Below, piece by piece: positions 48,079 through 57,823 of a stretch of 64,000 nt of DNA (the first letter of the stretch is position 1; each line of letters starts with the position of its first letter). Below the pieces are notes generated by a model, which saw only the letters and a program-made list of their open reading frames with translations, searched no databases and was not told where the DNA came from. The translations under genes were made by a program, and so were the position numbers. Source of the stretch: Gimesia aquarii (lineage in GTDB: Bacteria; Planctomycetota; Planctomycetia; Planctomycetales; Planctomycetaceae); contig NZ_CP037920.1 of assembly GCF_007748195.1 (NCBI RefSeq), forward strand, positions 3,694,303 through 3,758,302. Reading direction: 5' to 3'.

Positions 48079-48460
48079 GTCTACGATGGTTGAGGTCAGG
48101 TGGGAAAAAGCCAAGCAGGCTGAGGAACTCTGTTATCTATCTTGTTGTATCACAATCAGATACATCAAGTAGCATTTATATCATATCGGGAAAAATCGGG
48201 AATAACAATATATTATTTAAAAAAGCACCTGAATCGAACAAGATTCAAGGCTTTTCGGCAAGAGTGATTCATAATTTGATTCTTCACATAGGGCAATAAT
48301 GCTTTATGCCTCTATGTTATTGTGAATATGGATATTGAAGCGATATCAATTCCTCGTTAGGGTGAATGAACGCCACTTTCAAGTCTGATAGAACATGTAA
48401 CGAATTCTTATCAGCGGCACTCTGAAATCAATCAATGCTCCCAGACAGTAAGGACTTTTG
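48079..48460. other. Divergent intergenic region between PSD1 and sialidase genes
   Basis: About 380 bp containing the two divergent promoters. An imperfect palindromic stretch (CATAGGGCAATAATGC then GCCTCTATG) near 48285-48325 is visible but unassigned. No gene was seen. Confidence 0.4.
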
Positions 48461-49663
48461 ATGATATTGAAAGCTCTCACGTATATGAGTCAAATTCTGA
48501 TGGTCCCAGCCATTATTTGCTGTTGGTTTCAAACTTCGTTTGCATCTGAACCCGGTACCACTCAAGTAAAACCACAGAAACCCGGATTTACAATCCCTTA
48601 CATTGACCTCAATGACCAAGCCCATCGGCAGGTGATCGTCGATCGTGAAGCAGGTCAATATCTGGGACATCCCACCACTGTTTTACTGGAAGACAACAAA
48701 ACGATGCTCTGTGTCTATCCTAAAGGGCACGGGAAAGGGGGTATTGTTTACAAACGCTCGAATGACGCTGGCAAAACTTGGAGTGAACGTCTCCCGACTC
48801 CCGCGTCCTGGGCGACATCCAGAGAAGTTCCTACTCTGCATCGGGTTATTGATGCCAATGGTAAAAAACGAATCATCATGTTTTCCGGTTTATATCCGAC
48901 ACGCATGGCAGTCACAGAAGATGACGGCAAAACCTGGAGCGAGCTCAAACAGGTTGGCGACTGGGGCGGCATCGTCGTCATGGGTTGTGTCGAACTGCTG
49001 AAAACAGGCAAAGGCCATTACATCGCTCTGTTTCACGATGATGGGCGATTTATCTCCAAAAATTCCAAACAGGAATCACCGATCGCTTTCACTCTTTATA
49101 AAACGATTTCCAAAGACGGTGGTTTGACCTGGTCTGATCCTGATGCAATTCATAAATCCTCCGACTACCATATTTGTGAGCCTGGCATCATTCGTTCCCC
49201 AGACGGAAAACAACTCGCTGTTCTATTGAGAGAAAATAGTCGGCGACATAACTCGCAAATCATTTTCTCAGACGATGAAGGTAAAACCTGGACGAAGCCC
49301 CGCGATCTTCCCGGTTCCTTGAACGGAGATCGTCATACCGGAAAATACGATCCCATCTCTGGACGACTACTCATATCGTTTCGCAGTAAAACTCCCAAAG
49401 GTCACACCGCGCCCACCGAAGGCGACTGGGTGGCCTGGGTGGGAACTTACGATGATCTCGTCAAAGGAAACGAAGGACAGTACCACGTCCGCTTAAAAGA
49501 TAATACCAAAGGCGCCGACTGTGCCTACCCCGGCGTGGAAGTCCTCCCCGATGGCACTTTCATCGTCACCACCTACGGCCATTGGGACAAAGGCAAAGCG
49601 CCTTATATCCGCAGTGTACGTCTCAAACTTTCCGAGCTGGATGAACTGGCGAAAAGTAAGTAA
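48461..49663 (+). CDS. Secreted sialidase-family (Asp-box) propeller protein
   Basis: A 400-residue protein from ATG 48461, with TAAGGA eight bases upstream (a TTG just before it is not preferred). The signal peptide (SQILMVPAIICCWFQTSFAS) is followed by a six-bladed propeller with four clear Asp-boxes: SNDAGKTW, TEDDGKTW, SKDGGLTW and SDDEGKTW. Arginine-containing segments (VDREAGQYLGHPTTV, SGRLLISFRSKT) and a late Tyr-rich strand are compatible with sialidase active-site geometry. I therefore keep exo-sialidase as a family-level call with an unproven substrate. It is followed by a convergent MFS transporter (14-bp gap). Confidence 0.85.
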   Translation: MILKALTYMSQILMVPAIICCWFQTSFASEPGTTQVKPQKPGFTIPYIDLNDQAHRQVIVDREAGQYLGHPTTVLLEDNKTMLCVYPKGHGKGGIVYKRSNDAGKTWSERLPTPASWATSREVPTLHRVIDANGKKRIIMFSGLYPTRMAVTEDDGKTWSELKQVGDWGGIVVMGCVELLKTGKGHYIALFHDDGRFISKNSKQESPIAFTLYKTISKDGGLTWSDPDAIHKSSDYHICEPGIIRSPDGKQLAVLLRENSRRHNSQIIFSDDEGKTWTKPRDLPGSLNGDRHTGKYDPISGRLLISFRSKTPKGHTAPTEGDWVAWVGTYDDLVKGNEGQYHVRLKDNTKGADCAYPGVEVLPDGTFIVTTYGHWDKGKAPYIRSVRLKLSELDELAKSK

Positions 49664-49676
49664 TTCTATTTCTGGA

Positions 49677-51398
49677 CTAAGTCGATGCCAGTTCGCCTTC
49701 AGACTCTTCGTCAACAATCAGAGTTTGCGCCGTATCGACACCCAGCGAAGCCACGCCGGCAACGAAAAAGGCAATTGCACAGGTAACAAAAGCCATGCTC
49801 CAGTAATGATCGTCTTCGCCAATCACCCAGATCATTAGATAGGGAGCGATTGCTGCTCCCAGATTACCCCACATATTTCCCCAACCAAGCACAGACCCTA
49901 CATGTTTTCCCCCGATATCTTGATTAAAAGCCCACATGGCAGGAGATCCAAAGTCGGTCGAAAAAGCGACCACAGAAAATAAGGCCACTGCTACCCAGGG
50001 AGAGACATCAAGAAAACATAACAAGATATAGGCAGCCATGGCAGTGAATCGTGACACGACAATTGGAAGCACACGACTCCAGCGCAAACTGATTCGATTC
50101 CGCAGCCAGTCGGTCGCTTTACCACCGGACAGAGTGCCGAACCAACCAACTGCGAGTGCGACAGTGATCATTGTTCCGCGCTCTTTCAAGGGCACTTGAT
50201 ATGTCTCGTCCAAATAACGTGGTAACCAGGTAACAAGAAATAACCAACCGATATTCGTACAAAATTGAGACAAAGAAAGCATCCAGAGACTTCGGTTCTC
50301 CACAATCGCTTTCAGGGGAATTCCACCAATCTCTTTTGTATGGTCTTTGTCTTCTTCATTGCGTCCAAATTCAATTGCTTCCAACTCCTGCTCGGAACAG
50401 GATGGATGCATCCGTGGATAATCTCGAATGGTCCACCAGAAGAAACCGGCAATGACGATTCCAAACACCCCATAGACCACCATCACGGGGCGCCAGCCTT
50501 TGCCCTGAACTTTCCGAAATTCAGTGTAGTATCGAGCCTCCAGTAAGAGCCGGTTCAATCGAGATCTCTCCTCAACATTCAATTCACCAGGAGTAATAAT
50601 GAGCAATTGTTCTGCTTGCTGATTCAGTTTCAGATCTGCAAAATCGGAAGAGTGATACAGCGTGTCGTTTTGCAAAATGGAATTCAAATTCACTAGAAAG
50701 TCGGCTTCAACGGCCGTTCCCGTTTCAGTCTCTTTTTCTGAAGCCGCTGCTTTGAGATACTCTTTACTTTCTGGAGTGAGGTGGTCGTAAATCGTCGTTT
50801 CATATTTCTGTTTTTTGTTTAAATTCTCCATAAACTTGACGGCAAATTGCTGTGGTTGCATTAGATCACCGGTAGTCAATTCAGACGACTGAGAAATCGG
50901 CACGAACAACACGATCAGAAATGCGGTGAGAATTGGAGCAAGCGCACCGCCTAAACGTCCCCCAACGGCGACCATACTGCTGGCAATGCCTCGTGCGGAA
51001 AGTGGCATCCATTTACTGACGATATTCGCACTCGTAGGATAGGCTCCCGCTTGTCCTACCCCAAACCCCAAGCGAAACAGTAACAGCATTATGAAACCGG
51101 TCACAAAGCCGGTGAGTGCGGTAAACAGTGACCACATCAAAATATAAAGAGTCAGCATTGTACGCGCGCCAAAACGGTCGCTTAACCAACCGGAAGGCAC
51201 TTGACAAAATGCATAAGAGACGAAAAACGATCCCAGAATGATCGCAATCTGTTTGTCGCTCAACCCCAACTCATCTTTGATAAAAACCTCTGCGAACGAA
51301 ATACAAAATCGATCCAGATACAACAAAATCGCCATCAGCATGCAGGCAAAAATCACACGATAACGAACAAAGGATGTAGTTGGTTCGGTGCTGGACAT
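49677..51398 (-). CDS. MFS transporter of the ACS (organic anion/hexuronate) type with large extracytoplasmic insertion
   Basis: A 573-residue major facilitator. Motif A is present as GWLSDRFGARTMLT, TM4-5 as RLGFGVGQAGAYPTSANIVS and GGRLGGALAPILTAFLIVLF. The ACS hallmark after TM6 reads RDYPRMHPSCSEQELEAIE. The second half contains WLPRYLDETYQVPLKERGTM and GNMWGNLGAAIAPYLMIW. Between TM5 and TM6, where relatives have a short periplasmic loop, there are about 130 extra residues (QSSELTTGDLMQP to YYTEFRKVQGKGW), which accounts for the excess over the usual 430-450 residues. ACS members carry uronates, sialic acid-like anions or other organic anions. The adjacent sialidase-like gene makes a sugar acid plausible. 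Confidence 0.85.
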   Translation of the reverse strand: MSSTEPTTSFVRYRVIFACMLMAILLYLDRFCISFAEVFIKDELGLSDKQIAIILGSFFVSYAFCQVPSGWLSDRFGARTMLTLYILMWSLFTALTGFVTGFIMLLLFRLGFGVGQAGAYPTSANIVSKWMPLSARGIASSMVAVGGRLGGALAPILTAFLIVLFVPISQSSELTTGDLMQPQQFAVKFMENLNKKQKYETTIYDHLTPESKEYLKAAASEKETETGTAVEADFLVNLNSILQNDTLYHSSDFADLKLNQQAEQLLIITPGELNVEERSRLNRLLLEARYYTEFRKVQGKGWRPVMVVYGVFGIVIAGFFWWTIRDYPRMHPSCSEQELEAIEFGRNEEDKDHTKEIGGIPLKAIVENRSLWMLSLSQFCTNIGWLFLVTWLPRYLDETYQVPLKERGTMITVALAVGWFGTLSGGKATDWLRNRISLRWSRVLPIVVSRFTAMAAYILLCFLDVSPWVAVALFSVVAFSTDFGSPAMWAFNQDIGGKHVGSVLGWGNMWGNLGAAIAPYLMIWVIGEDDHYWSMAFVTCAIAFFVAGVASLGVDTAQTLIVDEESEGELAST

Positions 51399-51591
51399 TC
51401 GATTCTAGGCTTTCCATCAGAGTCTGTGAGCATTTGGGGAATGCGAAAGTATAACAATAATTTGATATGAAAACGAGCACTAAATTGTTTGAGACTGGCT
51501 TCAAATTAGACAGCTTTACGTGATCTAACACCTTGAATGCAGTGATCACGTTTTGGGTTGAGAAGCAAGCATTATGGTGGGAGGAATCTTT

Positions 51592-52125
51592 TCATTGAAC
51601 GGCATTGATCAATTTAAGAAACTCGTTAATCGGCATCTCGAATTTGACGAGATCTTCAGAATTCACACGAAAACGTGAAATGGTTTTGATCTGTTCTCTT
51701 TGCTCAGGCGGAAAGAGTTCACAGATTTTTAATTCACAAACTGCTTTTGGAGCCTGTCCTGTCAAAACAGACAATTGTTCTAAAATGCTTTCTTTTTGCC
51801 CGGCGCGTTCATAGCCACAAAGTGAAATAAAAGAATAAGCAGGCAGCGATTCCTTCTCACGTCGAAGCAAAGATTTCATGGGATTTGCTATTTTTGAGTC
51901 CCAAATTGGGGCAACGAGAATAATATGATCATAATCTGAAACCGTGTGCGCAAGCGGTTCAATTTTTGGGTTCCGCTTAAAGAACATATCTAAAATGATC
52001 GTCAACATGGTGCGATGTTTCTTTTCAATGATGGGGCAGGTATCGCATTCCATCTGTTTGGCAAGATACTCAGCGAGTAACTGATTGTTTCCAGAATAGG
52101 AAAAATAAATTACGAGTGTTTTCAT
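51592..52125 (-). CDS. Flavodoxin-like protein
   Basis: A 177-residue cytosolic protein starting LVIYFSYSGNNQLLAEYLAK. This is the FMN phosphate-binding loop of flavodoxins (T/S-x-T/S-x-N-T-like, here YSGNNQ). It is followed by YDHIILVAPIWDSKIANPMK (the second flavin-contacting loop) and a later ISLCGYE segment. It likely carries or binds FMN and may act as an electron-transfer protein or protoporphyrinogen-oxidase-like quinone reductase; the exact role is open. It is 32 bp downstream of the alpha/beta hydrolase gene on the same strand. Confidence 0.75.
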   Translation of the reverse strand: MKTLVIYFSYSGNNQLLAEYLAKQMECDTCPIIEKKHRTMLTIILDMFFKRNPKIEPLAHTVSDYDHIILVAPIWDSKIANPMKSLLRREKESLPAYSFISLCGYERAGQKESILEQLSVLTGQAPKAVCELKICELFPPEQREQIKTISRFRVNSEDLVKFEMPINEFLKLINAVQ

Positions 52126-52157
52126 TATTTATGTGCTCGTTTACCAAATCAAATTAT

Positions 52158-53024
52158 CTATGCGAGATTCATGAATTCGAAAAACGTTTTCGCGAATATT
52201 TCAGGTTGCTCTACGGTAACTACATGCCCCGCATTCTCAATCACAGCAATGGTAACCTGGGGTGCGGCTTTTTTCACTTTGTTCACCGCAGCATCAATGG
52301 AATAAATCCGATCATCCTTGCCAAGAATCAAGAGCGTTGATTCTGGTAGTTTGGACAGATCTTCTTCAGTTACAACGGGAATTGCATTTAAATTTAAACG
52401 TTGTGCTTTTGACCGCACCACTTGGTCTTCTAACGCCCATGCGGGAGGTTGAACAGAATTTGGCGACGTAATGTAGCGGTAAAAACTTTTTGTAATTGAG
52501 CTAGTCGGAAACAGAGCAGATAATAGGCCTCTTAAAATAAATCCAGTGTTCATTTTCTCTAATGAGGGGGGAGCGACCAGTACCAATTGATCGATGAATT
52601 CAGGTGTTCGAATCGCAAATTGAATTGATAAGGTGGCACCCAATGATGTTCCCAACAGATGGGAACGAGAAAGCGACAGTTCGTGAAAGACTTCACCTAA
52701 CCAGTTTGGATAATCATCCGTTGTATAGGACAACCGGGTGTCATCACTTTTCCCCATTTCGCCAACAATGTCGACCGCATAAATTTTAAAATGCTGCGTC
52801 AAAGCAGCAATATTCGGAAACCACATCGTGGAATTTCCTCCACCGCCATGCAGTAATACCAACGGCGGGTTTTGCTTGTCTCCCGATTCAATGACATGCG
52901 TAGTGCCAAAGCTCGTTTCAAGGTCGCGCTCCTGAAATGGAACCTCCCAATGTTCCAGCATCAAAGAATACGAATCCATGACCGCTTTTCTTACTTGAGT
53001 CGATTTGTACGCCTTGACATTCAT
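52158..53024 (-). CDS. Alpha/beta hydrolase
   Basis: A 288-residue alpha/beta hydrolase. The oxyanion-hole motif is VLLHGGGGNSTMWFPN, the nucleophile elbow is LLGTSLGATLS (Ser), the acid is in LLILGKDDRIYSID, and the His is in VIENAGHVVTVEQPEIF. The order and a short helical lid (FILRGLLSALFP to YITSP) suit an esterase or C-C hydrolase of the general family; the substrate cannot be told. ATG 53024 is preferred over TTG 53036. It probably forms a two-gene unit with the flavodoxin-like gene. Confidence 0.85.
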   Translation of the reverse strand: MNVKAYKSTQVRKAVMDSYSLMLEHWEVPFQERDLETSFGTTHVIESGDKQNPPLVLLHGGGGNSTMWFPNIAALTQHFKIYAVDIVGEMGKSDDTRLSYTTDDYPNWLGEVFHELSLSRSHLLGTSLGATLSIQFAIRTPEFIDQLVLVAPPSLEKMNTGFILRGLLSALFPTSSITKSFYRYITSPNSVQPPAWALEDQVVRSKAQRLNLNAIPVVTEEDLSKLPESTLLILGKDDRIYSIDAAVNKVKKAAPQVTIAVIENAGHVVTVEQPEIFAKTFFEFMNLA

Positions 53025-53180
53025 TAATAAGCTCAATCTACGAAGTGCAATATAAATTGCCAGTCGCTTTTTTCTTCCGTTGGTTCTGGTAGTCGTTACA
53101 TGCGATTGATAAGATCATTTAACATCTTTTTAAGCGAAATGAAAGTATTCGACAATGTCTGTTCTTAAGGATAGATGAAG

Positions 53181-54311
53181 ATGAAAACAAACGCCGCCGT
53201 TCTCTACGACATGCAGCAACCCACTCCCTATGCCGAATCAAAACCGCTGGTCGTAGAAGAAGTCACGTTATCCAACCCTGGTCTGGGAGAAGTTCTGGTT
53301 GAAATGGCCGGCGCGGGTTTATGCCACTCCGATCTGTCTGTGATTGACGGTTCTCGTCCCCGAGTTATGCCAATGGTGATGGGGCATGAAGCCAGCGGCA
53401 TTGTCCGCGAAGTCGGGCAGGGCGTGCATGATCTTAAGCCAGATGACCATGTCGTCTTTTCCTTCGTTCCATTATGCGGACACTGCATTCCCTGTGCAAC
53501 GGGGAGGCCCGCGCTCTGTGAGCCGGGGGCTCAAGCCAACCTTGCGGGGACATTGCTTTCCGGTCAAAGGCATTTTCAAAATCAATCCGAATTAGAACTC
53601 AATCATCATCTCGGCGTTTCCGCTTTTTCCGAGTATACGGTCGTTGCACAAGAATCATTGATTAAAATCGATTCCCAGCTTCCTTTGAGTACGGCGGCCT
53701 TGTTTGGTTGTGCCGTCATGACCGGTGTCGGAGCCGTCGTTAACACAGCAAGAGTAGAACCGGGATCAAGTGTGGCAGTCTTCGGTCTGGGCGGGGTTGG
53801 ATTGAGCACCATCATGGGGGCTCGCGCTGCCGGCGCAGAAACGATTTTCGCCATCGATCTACTCCCGGATAAGTTGGATCTGGCCCAAAAAGTTGGTGCC
53901 ACACATTCAATCAATGCCCGTGAAGAAGACCCGGTCACAAAAATCAAAGACATGCAAAACGGGGTCGACTACTCCTTCGAAAGCGTGGGCAACGAGCAAG
54001 TTCTGCAGCAAGCCTATGCTGCCACGAAACGCGGCGGCACAACGATTACAATCGGGCTTCCGCATCCTAACAAGATGTTCTCTGTTCCCGCCGTCAGCCT
54101 GGTTGCGGAAGAACGTACGATCAAAGGTTCTTACATGGGTTCCGCTGTCCCCCGACGTGACCTGCCACGTTTTATCGCCATGTATCAGGCGGGCCTGTTA
54201 CCCGTGGATCTACTTCTGTCACGCACGATCCAACTGGACGAGATCAACGAAGCTTTCGACGATCTCGCCACAGGGGCCGCTGTTCGACAAGTCGTGACGT
54301 TTGAGAAATGA
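53181..54311 (+). CDS. Zinc-dependent alcohol dehydrogenase (MDR family)
   Basis: A 376-residue medium-chain dehydrogenase. Catalytic-zinc ligands are in GLCHSD and GHEASG. The structural-zinc lobe is CGHCIPCATGRPALC, spaced C-x2-C-x2-C-x7-C as in class III-type ADHs. The Rossmann site is VFGLGGVGLSTIMGARAAGA, followed by the acidic residue in AIDLLPDKL (NAD preference). The enzyme should oxidise an alcohol or reduce an aldehyde with NAD(H). ATG 53181 has AAGGA nine bases upstream; ATG 53175 is too close to the same site. It is convergent with the SGNH hydrolase gene. Confidence 0.9.
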   Translation: MKTNAAVLYDMQQPTPYAESKPLVVEEVTLSNPGLGEVLVEMAGAGLCHSDLSVIDGSRPRVMPMVMGHEASGIVREVGQGVHDLKPDDHVVFSFVPLCGHCIPCATGRPALCEPGAQANLAGTLLSGQRHFQNQSELELNHHLGVSAFSEYTVVAQESLIKIDSQLPLSTAALFGCAVMTGVGAVVNTARVEPGSSVAVFGLGGVGLSTIMGARAAGAETIFAIDLLPDKLDLAQKVGATHSINAREEDPVTKIKDMQNGVDYSFESVGNEQVLQQAYAATKRGGTTITIGLPHPNKMFSVPAVSLVAEERTIKGSYMGSAVPRRDLPRFIAMYQAGLLPVDLLLSRTIQLDEINEAFDDLATGAAVRQVVTFEK

Positions 54312-54332
54312 ACAACTCCGATTCACAAGATT

Positions 54333-55190
54333 TCAATGAGTAGTATAAGCGGGTTTGACGAGTCCCCAAACTACATCTGCCATATTCTGATGTCCCGCCT
54401 CTGAAAGATGAATCGAATCCAACGTCGATTCGCCCCCAGCAAGAATCGACAGAAATATCCTTTTGGGAACGAGAGCAACATCATATTTCTGCGCCAGATT
54501 CCGCTGAGTACGACCGTATTCATGGTAGAACGGAGGTAGCGGCAATTCCAGCATGATTAATTGCCGATCCGGTGCTGCTAGCTCAGTCAGCAATGCCTCC
54601 AGATTTTTCACAAATTGCTCAGTGGTCGTCGATCCCAGAATATCATTTCCACCAATTTCTAATAAAACGATTGAAGGATCAACAGGTTCTTTCTGAACTC
54701 GTTTCAGTGCTGTCGAAACAGTATCCCCTACGTGCGAAATATCTTGCACTTGTAAATCATGCTCGCGTGCCAAAATCCGTGGCCATGTTTCTATTTTATC
54801 GTTTCCCAAACCCGAAGTTACGGAGTCCCCGATCACTGTCATTGATCGAGAAGCGACCGGCTTCAGCGTCGGCGTCAGGTGATAAGGCGCTTCCAACCCA
54901 ATTGCGATTGCCCACACACCGATCACAGCATAAGCCGACCAGCGCCGCCATTTCTTGACAAAACAGGAACTTATCCAGACTAGCGTGATCACTCCCGCGC
55001 ACCCATAGAACCAGTAAGGCAGGGGCGTTGATGAAACGACAATCGCAATCATGCCAAGCAAAAAGACCAATACCATCACACGCTTTACAACGCGACTCTC
55101 ACACGTGGATAAACACGCCGCCAGCATCACAAACACGGCCCCTGTAAAAAACGCCTGTCCTGAGACGAGATGAAAGACAATCGGATTCAT
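54333..55190 (-). CDS. Membrane-anchored SGNH/GDSL hydrolase
   Basis: A 285-residue protein with three to four hydrophobic helices in the first 100 residues, then an SGNH hydrolase domain. Block I is VIGDSVTSGLG (nucleophile Ser), block III is LLEIGGNDILG (Asn), and block V is LDSIHLSEAGHQNM (Asp and His). The family contains esterases, lipases and acetyl-hydrolases for surface glycans; the membrane anchor suggests action outside the cytoplasmic membrane. The gene is transcribed toward the alcohol dehydrogenase with 21 bp between stops. Confidence 0.85.
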   Translation of the reverse strand: MNPIVFHLVSGQAFFTGAVFVMLAACLSTCESRVVKRVMVLVFLLGMIAIVVSSTPLPYWFYGCAGVITLVWISSCFVKKWRRWSAYAVIGVWAIAIGLEAPYHLTPTLKPVASRSMTVIGDSVTSGLGNDKIETWPRILAREHDLQVQDISHVGDTVSTALKRVQKEPVDPSIVLLEIGGNDILGSTTTEQFVKNLEALLTELAAPDRQLIMLELPLPPFYHEYGRTQRNLAQKYDVALVPKRIFLSILAGGESTLDSIHLSEAGHQNMADVVWGLVKPAYTTH

Positions 55191-55293
55191 ATGATGTTGA
55201 AGAGAATTATATTAATTACGACATAGTAACATGTAAGGAGATCACTCAAATTCCAAAATATTATTGACGATCAGGGAAGAAAAAAGATGAGGT

Positions 55294-55785
55294 TCACACT
55301 TCAGTAACTGCTTGATGTGTATCTGCTTCACGTCGCTTATTTCGATATCTGCCAATCATAATTCCAGCAAATGGTCCAATGACAAATGATGCCGGGATAC
55401 CATAAACCCGTGCTGCGTCGATAAAAGATCTTTCTGCTACCTTAAGCATATTAAAAGGCTGTTCATTGTTGATTGCTGCTCCAATGAGAGCAACCGCAAC
55501 GACGATCGCGAGACATCCTACTAAACCATAAATAGCATGCCGCATCCAACGACCGTAAGACGCCGATGCCACGAAAGGTCCCACAACAGAAAAAACAAGC
55601 ACGAAACTAAGGATGACCGCAGTGTTGTATCTCCCATCCGCATTTTCATAGAGAATAGGATGAGTGTAGTCAGCTCGTTGAATTACATTTTGGGAAGTAA
55701 GCACACAAATATAAAAGCCCAACAGCAAGCCAGAAAACGCGCCTACACAAACTCCTTTGAGAATGGTACCAACCGACTGAACCAT
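55294..55785 (-). CDS. Small membrane protein of unknown function
   Basis: A 163-residue protein read from ATG 55785, which has AAAGGCAG upstream; a GTG at 55848 extends the frame but lacks support. There are four hydrophobic helices: LKGVCVGAFSGLLLGFYICV, AVILSFVLVFSVVGPFVAS, HAIYGLVGCLAIVVAVALIG and IPASFVIGPFAGIMIG. The tail is basic and ends in ADTHQAVTEV. No family recognised. Confidence 0.6.
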   Translation of the reverse strand: MVQSVGTILKGVCVGAFSGLLLGFYICVLTSQNVIQRADYTHPILYENADGRYNTAVILSFVLVFSVVGPFVASASYGRWMRHAIYGLVGCLAIVVAVALIGAAINNEQPFNMLKVAERSFIDAARVYGIPASFVIGPFAGIMIGRYRNKRREADTHQAVTEV

Positions 55786-55991
55786 TATTGAACTGCCTTT
55801 CTTAATAGGCATTTGGCTGTTTACTATCCATGATGAAAATAAATGCACAGACCATTGTTAATTAGTTAACCAGTTGATTCTAATACAAATTGAATGTCTT
55901 AACCAGAAAAATGTATTCCAGCTCGTCTCAAAAACATACAATAGAACAATAAATATAATACTACAACGTACTCAGTTATAAGGACAAAAGC

Positions 55992-56450
55992 ATGCGAATA
56001 AGTATGATCTGTTTAACATGTTTTTCTTTGTCTGTTTTGTTATTCTTCGGAACTGCAACGGCTTTTGGCGAAAATAGTCCCTCGCAGGCAAAAGGTAATT
56101 ACGTCACATGGCCCTGGCAGGTTGCCGTTAACCAATCAAGTACCCCCGAAATTCAGGCGGCAGCATCTCGTTTGTCAAAGTCCCTCAAAAGTAAATGGGG
56201 AAGCATATACAAGGCGAACAAAAACCCCGGATGCTGCCTTTGGATCGAAGTTGGCACATGGACTCCCAATCCGGGGGAACCAGGATACCTCATCGTGATT
56301 CAACCAGGAGGAGCACTATTGATGTCAACCAATACCAAACAGCTCAATCTTGCCATTGATAGACTCACCAAAATAAAACGTATTCAAGGCGAGAACACAA
56401 TGCTTCCTGTGGGAGTCATTACTAGTTATCCGGTTATCAGCGAGAAGTAG
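55992..56450 (+). CDS. Small secreted protein of unknown function
   Basis: A 152-residue protein with a signal peptide (ICLTCFSLSVLLFFGTATAF) and AAGGA nine bases before the ATG. The mature part (about 127 residues) has a YVTWPWQVAVNQSSTPEIQA segment, a Cys pair in GCCLW, and alternating strands ending VGVITSYPVISEK. I do not recognise the family. It is flanked by a divergent membrane-protein gene and the FG-GAP protein. Confidence 0.6.
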   Translation: MRISMICLTCFSLSVLLFFGTATAFGENSPSQAKGNYVTWPWQVAVNQSSTPEIQAAASRLSKSLKSKWGSIYKANKNPGCCLWIEVGTWTPNPGEPGYLIVIQPGGALLMSTNTKQLNLAIDRLTKIKRIQGENTMLPVGVITSYPVISEK

Positions 56451-56563
56451 TTGTTGAACCACCTTTGAATTGTACTTACCCTATTTTAATGACGAACACG
56501 TACTACTAAAGCCAATCCGTTTGAGCTAAATTGTCGTCTCTTTTATTTCAGGAGAGTGCAGAC

Positions 56564-57823
56564 GTGCGAATTCGAAACGATCCCACTGTCAGTGTTATCT
56601 TATTAGGCCTGATACTCGCCTGCATTTGCGGCAGCACCTCACTCAGTCAAGAAAAACAAAACCCACCTTCGGTTCAATTCTCTGAGCATCTCATTGCCGA
56701 TAATTATGCTTACGCTTATGGAATCGCCGCAGCGGATTATGATCAAGATGGCGATCTCGATTTATCGAGCGCCGACTACACGCCTCACAATAAACTTTAC
56801 TTGTTTGAAAATGACGGCAAGGGAATCTTTAAAAAGCACATCATTCAGAAAGACGATCCGGAAAGACTGGAACGCCACTTAGTCGGCGATGTCGACAATG
56901 ACGGCGATTTAGATATTGTGATCGTCAAAAATCTGCGCGGACACCTGATCTGGTTCGAAAACAGTGGCTCTCCGAATAACGACCAGTTATGGAAACGACA
57001 CATCATTACGACCAACTTACCGGGCGCCTATGATGTGGCCTTGGCCGACTTCAATCATGATGGTCATCTGGATGTGGCCGCTTCGAGTTGGAGGCTGGGA
57101 AACCAGTTTGCCTGGTTCGAAAATAGTGGAAAACCCAAAAGTGGTGCATGGAAAAAACACCTCATTGAAGAAAATGTTAGCGAAACCCGCACGATGCGCG
57201 TTGCCGACTTTGATGGCGATGGTGATCCCGACCTGCTGGGAACGATTCGTGGGATGGATCAAGTGGTCTGGTATGAAAACCAAAAAAGTACTACGGGCAT
57301 AAAATGGTCAAAACACATGATCGACGATCAATCGCGTTGCCCCACACATGGAAACCCCGTTGATATGGACGGCGATGGAGATCTGGATGTGGTCATGGCA
57401 CTCGGTTTTTACTTCAGACCAGGCTCGAAAGACAAGACAAGTTCGCAGCGCCGGGAAGATAACGAGATCGTCTGGTATGAGAACGACAATCCAAGCAAAG
57501 ATGGCTGGAAGAAACATGTCGTGCAAGAAAAGTTTGACGATGCATTCGAAGCCATCGCTGCAGACCTGGATGCGGATGGTGATATTGATATCGTGGCTAC
57601 AACCTGGCGCAATCCTGGGCGCGTGGCCTGGTTTGAAAATTCAGGTGACCCCCTTCAGAAGTGGAAAAAGCATCTCTTGAAAGACAATTGGCGCAGTGCC
57701 AATCAAGTCATCATTGCTGACATGAATGGAGACGGAAAGCCAGATATTATTGCCTGTGCAGAACGGGGCAGTGTGGAAGTTCGCTGGTGGAAAAACGAAG
57801 GACGACCCCAAAAACAGCAATAA
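56564..57823 (+). CDS. FG-GAP/VCBS repeat beta-propeller protein
   Basis: A 419-residue protein from GTG 56564, which has GGAGAG seven bases upstream; an in-frame TTG at 56531 is less likely. The signal ends near ILACICGSTSLS, possibly a lipoprotein lipobox. The body repeats a D-x-D-x-D-G-D-x-D calcium-loop pattern (AADYDQDGDLDL, VGDVDNDGDLDIV, LADFNHDGHLDVA, VADFDGDGDPDLL, PVDMDGDGDLDVV, AADLDADGDIDIV, IADMNGDGKPDII), each followed by a W-[FY]-E-N strand. This is the integrin-like seven-bladed propeller. It may bind carbohydrate or protein at the cell surface. It precedes the PSD1-DUF1501 pair by 163 bp and could belong to the same unit. Confidence 0.88.
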   Translation: MRIRNDPTVSVILLGLILACICGSTSLSQEKQNPPSVQFSEHLIADNYAYAYGIAAADYDQDGDLDLSSADYTPHNKLYLFENDGKGIFKKHIIQKDDPERLERHLVGDVDNDGDLDIVIVKNLRGHLIWFENSGSPNNDQLWKRHIITTNLPGAYDVALADFNHDGHLDVAASSWRLGNQFAWFENSGKPKSGAWKKHLIEENVSETRTMRVADFDGDGDPDLLGTIRGMDQVVWYENQKSTTGIKWSKHMIDDQSRCPTHGNPVDMDGDGDLDVVMALGFYFRPGSKDKTSSQRREDNEIVWYENDNPSKDGWKKHVVQEKFDDAFEAIAADLDADGDIDIVATTWRNPGRVAWFENSGDPLQKWKKHLLKDNWRSANQVIIADMNGDGKPDIIACAERGSVEVRWWKNEGRPQKQQ

